Origin: Salinimicrobium sp049687495
GTDB lineage: Bacteria > Bacteroidota > Bacteroidia > Flavobacteriales > Flavobacteriaceae
Reading direction: 5' to 3'
Assembly: GCA_049687495.1 (NCBI GenBank)
Contig: JBAVJB010000018.1
Span: 1-27,580, forward strand
DNA: 27,580 nt
Each line of letters begins with the position of its first letter. Positions within the stretch are counted from its first letter, which is position 1. The notes under the pieces were generated by a model. It was not told where the DNA came from. It saw only the letters and a list, made by a program, of their open reading frames with translations, and did no database searches. Both the position numbers and the translations under genes were made by a program. This document shows, in pieces, positions 1-8,270 of the stretch.

Positions 1-752
1 AAACTGAACTTTGCGATCTCGATATCGATCTTGCCGTTTCCCTTGATCTGGGCGAAATCCCGTACCCTTCTTAAAAGGGCATTTGCAATACGCGGTGTCC
101 CGCGGCTGCGGCCGGCGATCTCAATAGCGGCTTCCATGGTAATGGGCACCTTTAAGATCTGGGCACTTCGCTGGACGATATCAGAAAGCAGTTCAGTGGT
201 ATAATATTCCAGTCTGCTGGAAATTCCGAAGCGGGCACGCATAGGCGCGGTCAAAAGTCCGCTGCGGGTGGTGGCACCAATAAGGGTGAAAGGATTCAGG
301 TTGATCTGTACGGAACGGGCATTAGGCCCGGTCTCTATCATGATATCGATCTTGTAATCCTCCATGGCCGAGTAGAGGTATTCCTCCACTACGGCACTTA
401 GACGGTGGATCTCATCTATAAACAGCACATCCCTTTCATCAAGGTTAGTCAACAACCCGGCAAGGTCGCCCGGTTTGTCCAGCACAGGACCTGAGGTCAC
501 TTTGATACCGACGTTAAGCTCATTAGCCAGGATGTGGGCTAAAGTGGTCTTACCCAATCCCGGAGGGCCGTGAAAAAGGGTGTGGTCAAGAGCTTCCCCC
601 CTTTGATTAGCTGCCTCAACAAACACCTTCAAATTATCCAAAACCTGGTCCTGTCCTGCGAAATCATCAAATTCCAGGGGCCTTAAGGCTCTTTCTATGT
701 CCATTTCTTCGGGAGAAAAGTTCTCCCCGCTTGGATCAAGGTGCTCGTTCAT
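1..752 (-). CDS. ruvB: Holliday junction branch migration ATPase RuvB (3' end cut by window edge)
   Basis: RuvB is the hexameric AAA+ motor that, with RuvA, drives branch migration of Holliday junctions in recombination repair. About 250 codons are visible from ATG at 750-752; the C-terminal winged-helix part lies beyond the window. I read Walker A GPPGLGKTT at residues 62-70, Walker B DEIH at 113-116, a sensor region GATTRSG, and RGTPRIANALLRRVRD, all typical of RuvB. The N-terminus (MNEHLDPSGENFSPEE) is the usual short Bacteroidota leader. It lies downstream of ctaD on the same strand, but a strong terminator and a separate -7 element (773-780) in the 86-bp gap argue for its own transcription unit. 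No damage or unusual residue was seen. Identification is very secure; only the far end is unknown. Confidence 0.97.
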   Translation of the reverse strand, partial: MNEHLDPSGENFSPEEMDIERALRPLEFDDFAGQDQVLDNLKVFVEAANQRGEALDHTLFHGPPGLGKTTLAHILANELNVGIKVTSGPVLDKPGDLAGLLTNLDERDVLFIDEIHRLSAVVEEYLYSAMEDYKIDIMIETGPNARSVQINLNPFTLIGATTRSGLLTAPMRARFGISSRLEYYTTELLSDIVQRSAQILKVPITMEAAIEIAGRSRGTPRIANALLRRVRDFAQIKGNGKIDIEIAKFS

Positions 753-772
753 AGTCAATTCTTTAGTTCAAA

Positions 773-780
773 CAAAGATA
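773..780 (-). promoter_or_regulatory. Probable ruvB -7 promoter element
   Basis: Read on the minus strand this is TATCTTTG, a full match to the Bacteroidota -7 consensus TAnnTTTG, 20 nt before the ruvB ATG. It sits directly behind the T-tract of the act-cox terminator, so termination and re-initiation are only a few bases apart. No clear TTTG -33 element is present upstream, because that position is taken by the terminator stem. Confidence 0.55.
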
Positions 781-783
781 AAA

Positions 784-820
784 GAAAAAGCCTTTTCGGT
801 TTCGAAAAGGCTTTCTTTAT
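784..820 (-). terminator. Intrinsic terminator of the act-cox operon
   Basis: A perfect 12-bp stem (787-798 with 803-814, AAAGCCTTTTCG / CGAAAAGGCTTT) has a 4-nt loop and, on the minus strand, is followed by a T-rich tail. It starts about 20 nt beyond the ctaD stop codon and ends the respiratory operon before ruvB. The stem is also fairly T-rich on the other side, but no plus-strand gene leads into it. Confidence 0.85.
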
Positions 821-838
821 AGGTGTCAAAAATGGCAT

Positions 839-2656
839 TTAGTGATTCAGTTCTTCCTCGCCTTCTTGAAGCGGAACTGTTTGCGGCGCATAATCCTGCC
901 CCGGAATCACATATTCACCTTTTTCATTTGTTTTACTGTAGTCATACGCCCAACGGTATACTGTTGGAAGTTCTCCAGGCCAGTTTCCGTGGATTGGCTC
1001 TACAGGAGTAGTCCATTCCAAAGTATTGGCTCTCCATGGGTTCGCAGTAGCTTTCTTTCCGTAGAAAATAGAACGGATGAAGTTGTAAAGGAACACCAGC
1101 TGTACCGCAGCAGTGATGATCGCAAAAATAGTGATCAACACGTTGATATCTGCAAGGTCATCAAAATATGGGAAAGCGGTGTTATCGTAGTAACGACGTG
1201 GCAAACCTGCCATTCCCACAAAGTGCATAGGGAAGAATACCCCGTAGGCACCAATAATGGTGATCCAGAAGTGAACATATCCCAGGTTCTTGTTCATCAT
1301 TCGTCCAAACATCTTAGGGAACCAGTGATAGATACCCGCGAACATTCCGTAAAGGGCAGAAATACCCATTACAAGGTGGAAGTGAGCAACTACAAAGTAT
1401 GTATCGTGAACGTTAATGTCCAGCGTACTGTCTCCAAGGACGATACCTGTCAAACCTCCTGTGATGAAAGTAGACACGAATCCAATAGAGAAGAGCATTG
1501 AAGGGTTCAACTGCAGGTTACCTTTCCAGATGGTGGTGATCCAGTTAAACGCTTTTACTGCAGAAGGGATCGCGATCAATAAAGTTGTAAAGGTAAATAC
1601 CGAACCAAGGAACGGGTTCATACCAGATACGAACATGTGGTGACCCCAAACAATTGTTGAAAGGAAAGCAATACCAAGGATCGATGCGATCATTGCACGG
1701 TATCCAAAAATAGGTTTTCTAGAGTTCGCTGCAAGAATTTCTGAAGCTATACCCATGGCCGGAAGGATGACAATATAAACCTCAGGGTGGCCAAGGAACC
1801 AGAACAGGTGCTCAAAAAGAACAGGAGAACCTCCCTGGTAATGCAATACTTCTCCTTTGATATAGATGTCACTAAGGAAGAATGAAGTTCCAAAGCTACG
1901 GTCCATGATAAGCATCAAAGCCGCAGAAAAAAGAACAGGGAAAGAAACAACCCCGATGATCGCAGTTACGAACAGTGCCCAAATTGTTAGAGGCAAACGG
2001 GTCATTGACATTCCTTTTGTTCTAAGGTTGATCACAGTAACAATGTAGTTAAGTGAACCAAGCAAAGAAGACGCGATAAAGATGGCCATAGAAGTCAACC
2101 ACAGCGTCATCCCAAGCCCTGAACCTCCAATGGCCTGCGGAAGTGCACTCAACGGTGGATAAATGGTCCATCCTGCAGATGCAGGTCCTGCTTCCACGAA
2201 AAGAGAACCAAGCATAATGATACAGGAGATAAAGAACAACCAGTATGAAAGCATGTTCATGAAACCGGAAGCCATATCCCTTGCCCCAATTTGAAGCGGG
2301 ATCAATAAGTTACTAAAAGTACCACTCAAGCCTTGTGTAAGCACGAAGAACACCATGATGGTACCGTGAATGGTCACGATAGCCAAATAGATCTCGGGAC
2401 TCATAACTCCTCCCGGAGCCCATTTTCCAAGGAAGATCTCAAAGATCTTGAAAGATTCTGCCGGCCAGGCGATCTGCATACGGAAAAATACGGACATCGC
2501 GATCCCTATGATTCCCATGATAAGTGCGGTAAAAAGGTATTGTTTAGCAATGATCTTATGATCCATGCTAAAAATATACTTCGTTATGAAACTGCCCTCA
2601 TGGTGGTGGTCATCATGAGAGTGATCATTAACCTGTGCTTGTCCTACTACTGACAT
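839..2656 (-). CDS. ctaD: Cytochrome c oxidase subunit I, aa3 type (heme-copper oxidase, A family)
   Basis: Catalytic subunit that reduces O2 to water and pumps protons in the inner membrane. The 605-residue length and roughly 12 TM helices fit the family. Visible ligands are H97 for heme a (TM2), H290 with Y294 in HPEVY for CuB and the His-Tyr crosslink, H339-H340 for CuB (WGHH), and H425/H427 for heme a3 and heme a. E292 (end of the D channel) and K368 (IPSAVKAF, K channel) are present, as are an Asn and Asp of the D-channel entrance (TFSN, GARDMA), which marks an A1-type enzyme. H417-D418, which help bind the Mg site with subunit II, are kept. The N-terminus has a His-rich tail (HSHDDHHHEG) of unknown use. 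It is the last gene of the operon, 22 bp after coxB; subunit III is not encoded here. Confidence 0.97.
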   Translation of the reverse strand: MSVVGQAQVNDHSHDDHHHEGSFITKYIFSMDHKIIAKQYLFTALIMGIIGIAMSVFFRMQIAWPAESFKIFEIFLGKWAPGGVMSPEIYLAIVTIHGTIMVFFVLTQGLSGTFSNLLIPLQIGARDMASGFMNMLSYWLFFISCIIMLGSLFVEAGPASAGWTIYPPLSALPQAIGGSGLGMTLWLTSMAIFIASSLLGSLNYIVTVINLRTKGMSMTRLPLTIWALFVTAIIGVVSFPVLFSAALMLIMDRSFGTSFFLSDIYIKGEVLHYQGGSPVLFEHLFWFLGHPEVYIVILPAMGIASEILAANSRKPIFGYRAMIASILGIAFLSTIVWGHHMFVSGMNPFLGSVFTFTTLLIAIPSAVKAFNWITTIWKGNLQLNPSMLFSIGFVSTFITGGLTGIVLGDSTLDINVHDTYFVVAHFHLVMGISALYGMFAGIYHWFPKMFGRMMNKNLGYVHFWITIIGAYGVFFPMHFVGMAGLPRRYYDNTAFPYFDDLADINVLITIFAIITAAVQLVFLYNFIRSIFYGKKATANPWRANTLEWTTPVEPIHGNWPGELPTVYRWAYDYSKTNEKGEYVIPGQDYAPQTVPLQEGEEELNH

Positions 2657-2678
2657 ATTTTCTTAATCTTAACTTTAA

Positions 2679-3812
2679 TTATTGTTCAACCTGCGCTACT
2701 TCCACTTCGTTTTTTGAACTCTCACTAGCTGCTGTAGCACCGTCCAAAGGCTCCATCGTATCTTCAAATTTCTTCTGCTCTGCCATCCAGGCATCAAAGT
2801 CAGCCTGGCTTTCTACGATCACTTTCATCTGCATGTTGTAGTGAGCAACTCCACAGATCTTGTTACATAAAAGGTAGTAATCGAATTCATTATAAGGGGC
2901 CAGTTCTTCAGCTCCCTGTGCCACAAATTCGGCATTCTTTTCTTTTCTAATCCCCTGTATTCTGGCTACTTTTTCTCTCATGTATTCGGTTTCCCTAATC
3001 TCTTCGGAAGTAACCGTAGGAGTAAAAGAGAACTGAGTGATCATTCCAGGAACTACGTTCATTTGAGCCCTGAAGTGAGGGAAATAAGCAGAGTGCAACA
3101 CATCCTGAGATCTAAGCTTGAATAGAACAGGACGGTTAACCGGAAGGTGAAGCTCACCCACGATCACATCATCATACCCATACTGGTCGCTTACATCAAC
3201 TCCAAGTGAATTGGAACCCTCAATAAAACGCACGTTAGCTTTACCAAGAACGTTATCCTCTCCGGCGTAGCGTGCGGTCCAGTTAAACTGCTGCGCATAC
3301 AGCTCGATCACGATAGGGTCATCCTCTTCGGCAACATCCATGATATCAGACCAGGTAAACAATCCGTAGATGATCAAACCTGCAAGTACGATCACAGGAA
3401 TAATTGTCCAAACGAATTCCAGTTTGTCATTATCAGCAAAGAACAAGGCTTTTTTACCTTTTTCACCCTTATATCGAAAGGAGAAGTAGTAAAGTAATCC
3501 TTGTGTGATCACCTGTACGATCATGATCACAGCCATGGTGATCAACAAGAGGTTATCATATTGGCTTCCGTGTTCCGAAGAAGCAGCCGGCAAGGCGCGA
3601 TCTCCAAAATTCCAGAAGTTGTAAAGCATAAAGATGTAGAACGCAATCCCGAAGGCCAGCAGGATATTTCCCTGCATACGGTTGTCCTTATCAGTCGCAA
3701 CTTCACCCGATTCAAGGCTGTTAGTGCTTCTTGACAGCTGAAAGATCTTCGTGAGTTGCCAGATAGTTATCGCGAAAAGCGCTACTACTATTATGATCAA
3801 AAATACAGTCAT
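2679..3812 (-). CDS. coxB: Cytochrome c oxidase subunit II with CuA site and extra N-terminal membrane helices
   Basis: Accepts electrons from cytochrome c through the binuclear CuA centre. The CuA ligands are visible as H240 (DVLHSAYFPHF), then C316-x3-C320-x3-H324-x2-M327 near the C-terminus. There is no CxxCH, so unlike caa3 enzymes this subunit carries no fused cytochrome c. At 377 residues it is longer than the usual 250-300. Four hydrophobic segments (about 1-22, 49-68, 85-110, 131-153) precede the cupredoxin domain instead of two, and an additional charged stretch (about 265-308) separates the ligands. The residue usually Glu between the two cysteines (CSEIC) is Lys318 here (CNKIC). 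It sits 27 bp after actF and 22 bp before ctaD, so the three are surely co-transcribed. The pairing with ActA/ActE cytochromes suggests direct electron hand-over within a supercomplex. Confidence 0.95.
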   Translation of the reverse strand: MTVFLIIIVVALFAITIWQLTKIFQLSRSTNSLESGEVATDKDNRMQGNILLAFGIAFYIFMLYNFWNFGDRALPAASSEHGSQYDNLLLITMAVIMIVQVITQGLLYYFSFRYKGEKGKKALFFADNDKLEFVWTIIPVIVLAGLIIYGLFTWSDIMDVAEEDDPIVIELYAQQFNWTARYAGEDNVLGKANVRFIEGSNSLGVDVSDQYGYDDVIVGELHLPVNRPVLFKLRSQDVLHSAYFPHFRAQMNVVPGMITQFSFTPTVTSEEIRETEYMREKVARIQGIRKEKNAEFVAQGAEELAPYNEFDYYLLCNKICGVAHYNMQMKVIVESQADFDAWMAEQKKFEDTMEPLDGATAASESSKNEVEVAQVEQ

Positions 3813-3839
3813 CTTAAATTCTCTCTTTAACTAATGTTT

Positions 3840-5198
3840 CTAATAATGGTAATTTTCACTTTCCTTGAGGAATGGATCTCCTTTAGGATACAACGACACT
3901 TTTCCAAGACCTGTTCCTACTACAAATACAAACAATCCAAGGAAGAACAAAATTCCGGCAATCTCCGGGATACCAAACGCCCAGTTAGGTCCCATTGTAG
4001 ATGGAACAACTAACAGGAATATATCAATATAATGTCCAATCAACACAATGATACCGGTGATCACCACAAAATACGGAATACGTTTGAAGTTGGTATTCAT
4101 CAGCATCAAGATAGGAAACACAAAATTAAGTACAAGCATTCCAAAAAACAACAGGTTGTACTCTTGAATCCTCATGGTAAAATACGCAACCTCTTCAGGA
4201 ATGTTCGCATACCAGATCAACATGAACTGTCCAAACCACAAATAGGTCCAGAAGATACTAAAAGCAAAGATGAATTTAGCAAGGTCATGAAGGTGACTAT
4301 CATTTACAAAAGGAATATATCCACCTCTCTTCAGGAAGATCACCACTAAAGCGATCACTGTAATTGCAGAAACGAACATGCTTGCAAAGATATACCATGC
4401 AAAAAGTGTACTGTACCAGTGTGGCGTAAGAGACATGAACCAATCCCATGCCATGGTAGATTCAGTTACCATAAAGAACAACAGGAAGAAAACAGAGATC
4501 TTGAAGTTCTTTTTATAAGGTGTATAGTCGCTTACTTCTGCCTGTCTCAGGGAGTTTTTTCTTGCAAAGTAGCGGTAAAGGTTCCATCCCAGTAAATAGA
4601 TCACCGCACGGATGATAAAGAACGGAAGGTTCAAATAACCTGCTTTACCCTGGAGGATCTCGTCGTGAGCCACCAGTTCATCATTCATCCATGGGAAGAA
4701 ATGAGTACCGGCAAAAAGAACTATAAGCACAACAATAATAGAACCGGGAAGAAGGTAAGTGGTGATTCCCTCCAGCACCCTGTAAAGAACAGGAGACCAT
4801 CCTGCCTGGGCTACATATTGTATAGCGTTAAAAACAAGTGCGCCAAGGGCGATCATGAAGAAAAAGAAAGCAGCTACAAAGGTCGCAGCCCATGGACGGG
4901 TTTGCAACTGGTGCAGCACATGCTCCATGTGTTCATCTCCATGCTCTTCGGCCGCAGCTTCATGTTCGTTCTCATGTCCTGTTACCTCAAGATATTGTTC
5001 GGTCACACCATGATCGGCAAGGTTATCCTCTTCTTCGGCAGCCACGGCATGCTCGCCATGCGCCCCTTCAGAAGCTACAATTTCGGCAGCCTCTTCAACA
5101 TTTGAAGGTACGGCTATAAAACCATAGGCCAGACCCAGGATTCCCAGAACCATAAAAATGATAGAACCTAACTTTAATTTATTGGATAGCGTATACAT
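3840..5198 (-). CDS. actF: Alternative complex III subunit ActF (quinol:cytochrome c oxidoreductase membrane subunit)
   Basis: Integral membrane subunit of ACIII, the enzyme that replaces the bc1 complex in many Bacteroidota. The 452-residue protein has about ten hydrophobic helices and ends in a short hydrophilic tail. ActF is related to ActC/NrfD-type proteins and is thought to support the membrane core; its role in proton movement is not settled. A notable feature is the long hydrophilic loop between TM1 and TM2 (about 35-100), which is strongly acidic and holds nine histidines between residues 47 and 96. Family assignment rests on sequence character plus position between actE and coxB, 19 and 27 bp away, the usual order of this operon. 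Confidence 0.9.
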   Translation of the reverse strand: MYTLSNKLKLGSIIFMVLGILGLAYGFIAVPSNVEEAAEIVASEGAHGEHAVAAEEEDNLADHGVTEQYLEVTGHENEHEAAAEEHGDEHMEHVLHQLQTRPWAATFVAAFFFFMIALGALVFNAIQYVAQAGWSPVLYRVLEGITTYLLPGSIIVVLIVLFAGTHFFPWMNDELVAHDEILQGKAGYLNLPFFIIRAVIYLLGWNLYRYFARKNSLRQAEVSDYTPYKKNFKISVFFLLFFMVTESTMAWDWFMSLTPHWYSTLFAWYIFASMFVSAITVIALVVIFLKRGGYIPFVNDSHLHDLAKFIFAFSIFWTYLWFGQFMLIWYANIPEEVAYFTMRIQEYNLLFFGMLVLNFVFPILMLMNTNFKRIPYFVVITGIIVLIGHYIDIFLLVVPSTMGPNWAFGIPEIAGILFFLGLFVFVVGTGLGKVSLYPKGDPFLKESENYHY

Positions 5199-5217
5199 AT
5201 TTATTTATCTAATGCTG

Positions 5218-5889
5218 TTATTCTTGGTTTTGGTTTTCCGCTTCGCCGGTAGTTGAGGCTTCCTTAGTAACCATTTCCTTTTCAGCGTTAACTGCGGGAA
5301 TCAAATTTTCAGACTCAAATTCTCTGGCCGGGTTGCCCATCAACTGGTCTTTTAAAGACATCACATAGTGGTCGATCAACCAGCGCTCCTCAATTGAGGT
5401 TTGAGATGCGTAAGAGCCCATTGCGTTAAGTCCGTAGTACATCGTGTGATAAACACTTCCTTCGGTAATTGCACGGCCTGCATCGTCATAACTTGGCACC
5501 CCAAGAATTTTTTCCCTCTCAACAAGAATTCCTTTTCCATTCCCTTTCTCTCCATGGCATACTGCACAGTAGATATTGAAAAGCTCTTTACCTTTTTCAA
5601 GGTTAGCCTCGGTATATGGTAACGGATTGGTCAATTCGGCTTTTGCAGCAGCGCGGCCTTCGGGGGTATTTTCATATGCATAAGGCTTCCATCCGCGGGA
5701 AACAGTTCCCTCAACCGGCAGCTTTGCTTCCTGCTCATTAACAAACACGTCATATGCTCCATATGGTTCATAGCTTACCGTCTCATACATGTTTGGCATG
5801 TACTGGTAATTAGGCTTGGAGTTTTCCATACAGGAAACAGCACTCGCCGCCAGGATGAAGAATATGGATTTTCTAAATAAACTTTTCAT
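5218..5889 (-). CDS. actE: Alternative complex III subunit ActE, monoheme cytochrome c lipoprotein
   Basis: Monoheme cytochrome c subunit of ACIII, likely passing electrons from the ActA hemes towards the oxidase. The start MKSLFRKSIFFILAASAVSC has a lipoprotein signal with the lipobox Cys at residue 20, so it is expected to be acylated and anchored on the periplasmic face. The heme motif is CAVCH at 108-112, followed by GEKGNGKG, with M157 in GLNAMGSYA the probable axial Met. The length (223) fits the family. The C-terminal 30 residues are Glu/Gln-rich and probably disordered. The gene lies 5 bp downstream of actD and 19 bp upstream of actF. Confidence 0.93.
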   Translation of the reverse strand: MKSLFRKSIFFILAASAVSCMENSKPNYQYMPNMYETVSYEPYGAYDVFVNEQEAKLPVEGTVSRGWKPYAYENTPEGRAAAKAELTNPLPYTEANLEKGKELFNIYCAVCHGEKGNGKGILVEREKILGVPSYDDAGRAITEGSVYHTMYYGLNAMGSYASQTSIEERWLIDHYVMSLKDQLMGNPAREFESENLIPAVNAEKEMVTKEASTTGEAENQNQE

Positions 5890-5894
5890 TGGGT

Positions 5895-6422
5895 TTATTT
5901 GTTATCAATTAATTTAATTTCAGAAGCGCCTGTTTCATACAGGAAACTGCTCAATTGCTCAGTATCATGACCTCCTACTTCAACTTCCACAAGAAAGTGG
6001 TCATCTGTAGTACGAACATCAGGATTTTCCGCTTTTTTGAAAGGCCAGATCTTACTTCTCATGTAGAACGTAAACACCATAAGGTGAGCCGCAAAAAACA
6101 CGGTCAGCTCGAACATGATCGGAATAAAAGAAGGCATGTTCTGAATGAAGCTGAAACTAGGCTTCCCTCCAATATTCATTGGCCAGTCTTCGATCATAAT
6201 GAAGTTCATCATCGTTACCGCTACAGACAATCCAACCAATCCATAAAGGAAAGAGGTGATCGCAAGCCTGGTTGGTGCCAGTCCTAAAAGCTTATCCAAG
6301 CCGTGAATAGGAAAAGGAGTATAAACTTCATGAATGTTGTAACGCGCGTCCTTGATCTGTTTTACTGCCTGGAGCAAAAGATCATCGTCGTTATAAATAG
6401 CATGTATAACCTTTCTTGCCAT
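5895..6422 (-). CDS. actD: Alternative complex III subunit ActD (DUF3341 family)
   Basis: Small membrane subunit of ACIII, 175 residues. The N-terminal cytoplasmic part (MARKVIHAIYNDDDLLLQAVKQIKDARYN) and the C-terminal part (VEVEVGGHDTEQLSSFLYETGASEIKLI) each look like a small alpha/beta fold, flanking two hydrophobic helices at about 55-78 and 100-125. This is the DUF3341 layout. No cofactor motif is present, in line with a structural role. Its ATG overlaps the actC stop codon by one base (TAATG), implying translational coupling. Confidence 0.93.
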   Translation of the reverse strand: MARKVIHAIYNDDDLLLQAVKQIKDARYNIHEVYTPFPIHGLDKLLGLAPTRLAITSFLYGLVGLSVAVTMMNFIMIEDWPMNIGGKPSFSFIQNMPSFIPIMFELTVFFAAHLMVFTFYMRSKIWPFKKAENPDVRTTDDHFLVEVEVGGHDTEQLSSFLYETGASEIKLIDNK

Positions 6423-8230
6423 TATCTCTTATTTTTAAGTTGGTTAGCCTGCTGCGCCCAATCTCCGCGTTGTTCCTCAAGTGGGAAGGTCTCAATGATC
6501 TCGTCAAGCAGCACGTAATCCTCTTCGGTTAATTTACTTATCTGGTCATAGGTGTAAAGCCCCAGCTGGTGTAGCTTTTGCTCAAGCAGCGGGCCAATTC
6601 CTTTTATCTTCTGAAGATCATCAGCCGACTGGGTGGCCGGGTCAAATGTTCCAACCCTGGCGAGCATCGCATCAACACGGTCTCTGTCAACTTCAGAATC
6701 TATTAATCCTTCGGCGTTAACAGTAGGCTCATGTTCCTCTGTTTCTTTCTGAACTTTTCCTTTGGAAGTGAATCGCTCATCAACATTGGTTGCAGGTTCC
6801 TGTACCGTTGGATCATTTTCAAATTTTTCAGCCTTAAGATGATGCTCTTCTCTAATTCTCTTATACATCTGTCCAGAAGACTTCAGAATAGTTTTTACCT
6901 CGGCCTGTGCGATCACGGGGAAAGTACGGGCATAAAGCAGGAATAGTACAAAGAAGAACCCGATAGTACCAATAAAGATCCCGATGTCAACAAAAGTTGG
7001 TGAGAACATGGTCCATGAAGACGGAGTTCTTGACTTACTAAGGTTAAGAACGATAATGTCAAAACGCTCGAACCACATCCCGATGTTGATGATGATAGCC
7101 ACGATAAACGTCCACATGATGTTCCTTCTTAGCTTTTTCACCCAAAGAGTAAGCGGCACAATAAAGTTACAGATGATCAATGCCCAGAATGCCCACCAGT
7201 AAGGACCGGTTGCAGCACCAAAAGACATATAGGTATAATTTTCAGCATCCATACCAGAGTACCACCCAATGAAGTATTCGGTAATATAGGCTACAGATAC
7301 GATCCCACCTGTCAACAGGATCACCTTGTTCATATACTCAATGTGAAGCAAAGTGATATAATCTTCCAGGTTAGAAACTTTTCTCATGATGATCAATAGG
7401 GTTTGCACCATCGCAAATCCAGAGAAGATCGCACCCGCAACGAAGTAAGGCGGGAAGATGGTACTGTGCCATCCCGGAACCACCGAGGTAGCAAAGTCAA
7501 AAGATACGATCGTGTGTACAGAAAGTACAAGTGGAGTTGCCAAACCTGCAAGCACCAAAGACACCTCCTCGAAACGTTGCCAGTCTTTTACTCTACCGCT
7601 CCATCCAAAACTAAGAATACCGTAGATCTTTTGCTGAAATGGCCTTGTGGTCTTGTCACGCAACATTGCAAAGTCAGGTAAAAGACCGGTCCACCAGAAC
7701 ACCAATGATACCGAAAGATAAGTTGAGATCGCAAAAACGTCCCAAAGCAATGGAGAGTTAAAGTTCACCCACAATGAACCAAACTGGTTTGGAATTGGAA
7801 GTACCCAATACGCCAACCATGGACGACCCATGTGAATAATAGGGAAAAGCCCTGCCTGCACAACTGCAAAAATGGTCATCGCCTCTGCAGAACGGTTGAT
7901 CGCCATTCTCCACTTTTGCCTGAACAAAAGCAGTACAGCAGAGATCAGCGTACCGGCGTGACCAATACCTACCCACCAAACGAAGTTGGTGATATCCCAG
8001 GCCCAGCCTATGGTCTTGTTAAGACCCCAGACTCCAATACCTGTAGATACGGTATAGATTATACAACCCATTCCCCATAAAAATGCTGCCAGGGCGATCA
8101 GGAATACTATCCACCAAGATTTATTGGCCTTCCCAAACACGGGGGCACCTACATCAACACTAATGTCCTGATAGGTTTTCTCGCCGATAATTAAAGGCTC
8201 TCTTATTGGTGCTTCGTAATGTGACGACAT
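6422..8230 (-). CDS. actC: Alternative complex III subunit ActC (NrfD/PsrC-like quinol-binding subunit) with C-terminal helix-hairpin-helix extension
   Basis: Membrane subunit that, by homology with NrfD/PsrC proteins, holds the quinol site and delivers electrons to the ActB iron-sulfur clusters. Some ten TM helices occupy residues 38-440; WVGIGHAGTLISAVLLLFRQ near 87-106 and RSAEAMTIFAV near 113-123 are the recognisable family stretches. The protein is 602 residues because of a 160-residue soluble tail after the last helix. That tail has a charged linker (445-530) and then a compact domain (about 535-595) beginning DDLQKIKGIGPLLEQKL. KIKGIGP is the signature of helix-hairpin-helix (HHH_5-like) domains found mostly in DNA-binding proteins but also fused to a few respiratory and ribosomal proteins. 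The tail's role is unknown. The gene lies 40 bp after actB and overlaps actD. Confidence 0.93.
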   Translation of the reverse strand: MSSHYEAPIREPLIIGEKTYQDISVDVGAPVFGKANKSWWIVFLIALAAFLWGMGCIIYTVSTGIGVWGLNKTIGWAWDITNFVWWVGIGHAGTLISAVLLLFRQKWRMAINRSAEAMTIFAVVQAGLFPIIHMGRPWLAYWVLPIPNQFGSLWVNFNSPLLWDVFAISTYLSVSLVFWWTGLLPDFAMLRDKTTRPFQQKIYGILSFGWSGRVKDWQRFEEVSLVLAGLATPLVLSVHTIVSFDFATSVVPGWHSTIFPPYFVAGAIFSGFAMVQTLLIIMRKVSNLEDYITLLHIEYMNKVILLTGGIVSVAYITEYFIGWYSGMDAENYTYMSFGAATGPYWWAFWALIICNFIVPLTLWVKKLRRNIMWTFIVAIIINIGMWFERFDIIVLNLSKSRTPSSWTMFSPTFVDIGIFIGTIGFFFVLFLLYARTFPVIAQAEVKTILKSSGQMYKRIREEHHLKAEKFENDPTVQEPATNVDERFTSKGKVQKETEEHEPTVNAEGLIDSEVDRDRVDAMLARVGTFDPATQSADDLQKIKGIGPLLEQKLHQLGLYTYDQISKLTEEDYVLLDEIIETFPLEEQRGDWAQQANQLKNKR

Positions 8231-8270
8231 ATCTTAATAATTGATTCTGAATATTTTTTTCTACAACTTT

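Noticed and set aside
842..1501. 219-codon open frame on the plus strand opposite ctaD
   Set aside because: It lies wholly antisense to a well-conserved oxidase gene and its translation shows no domain or signal.
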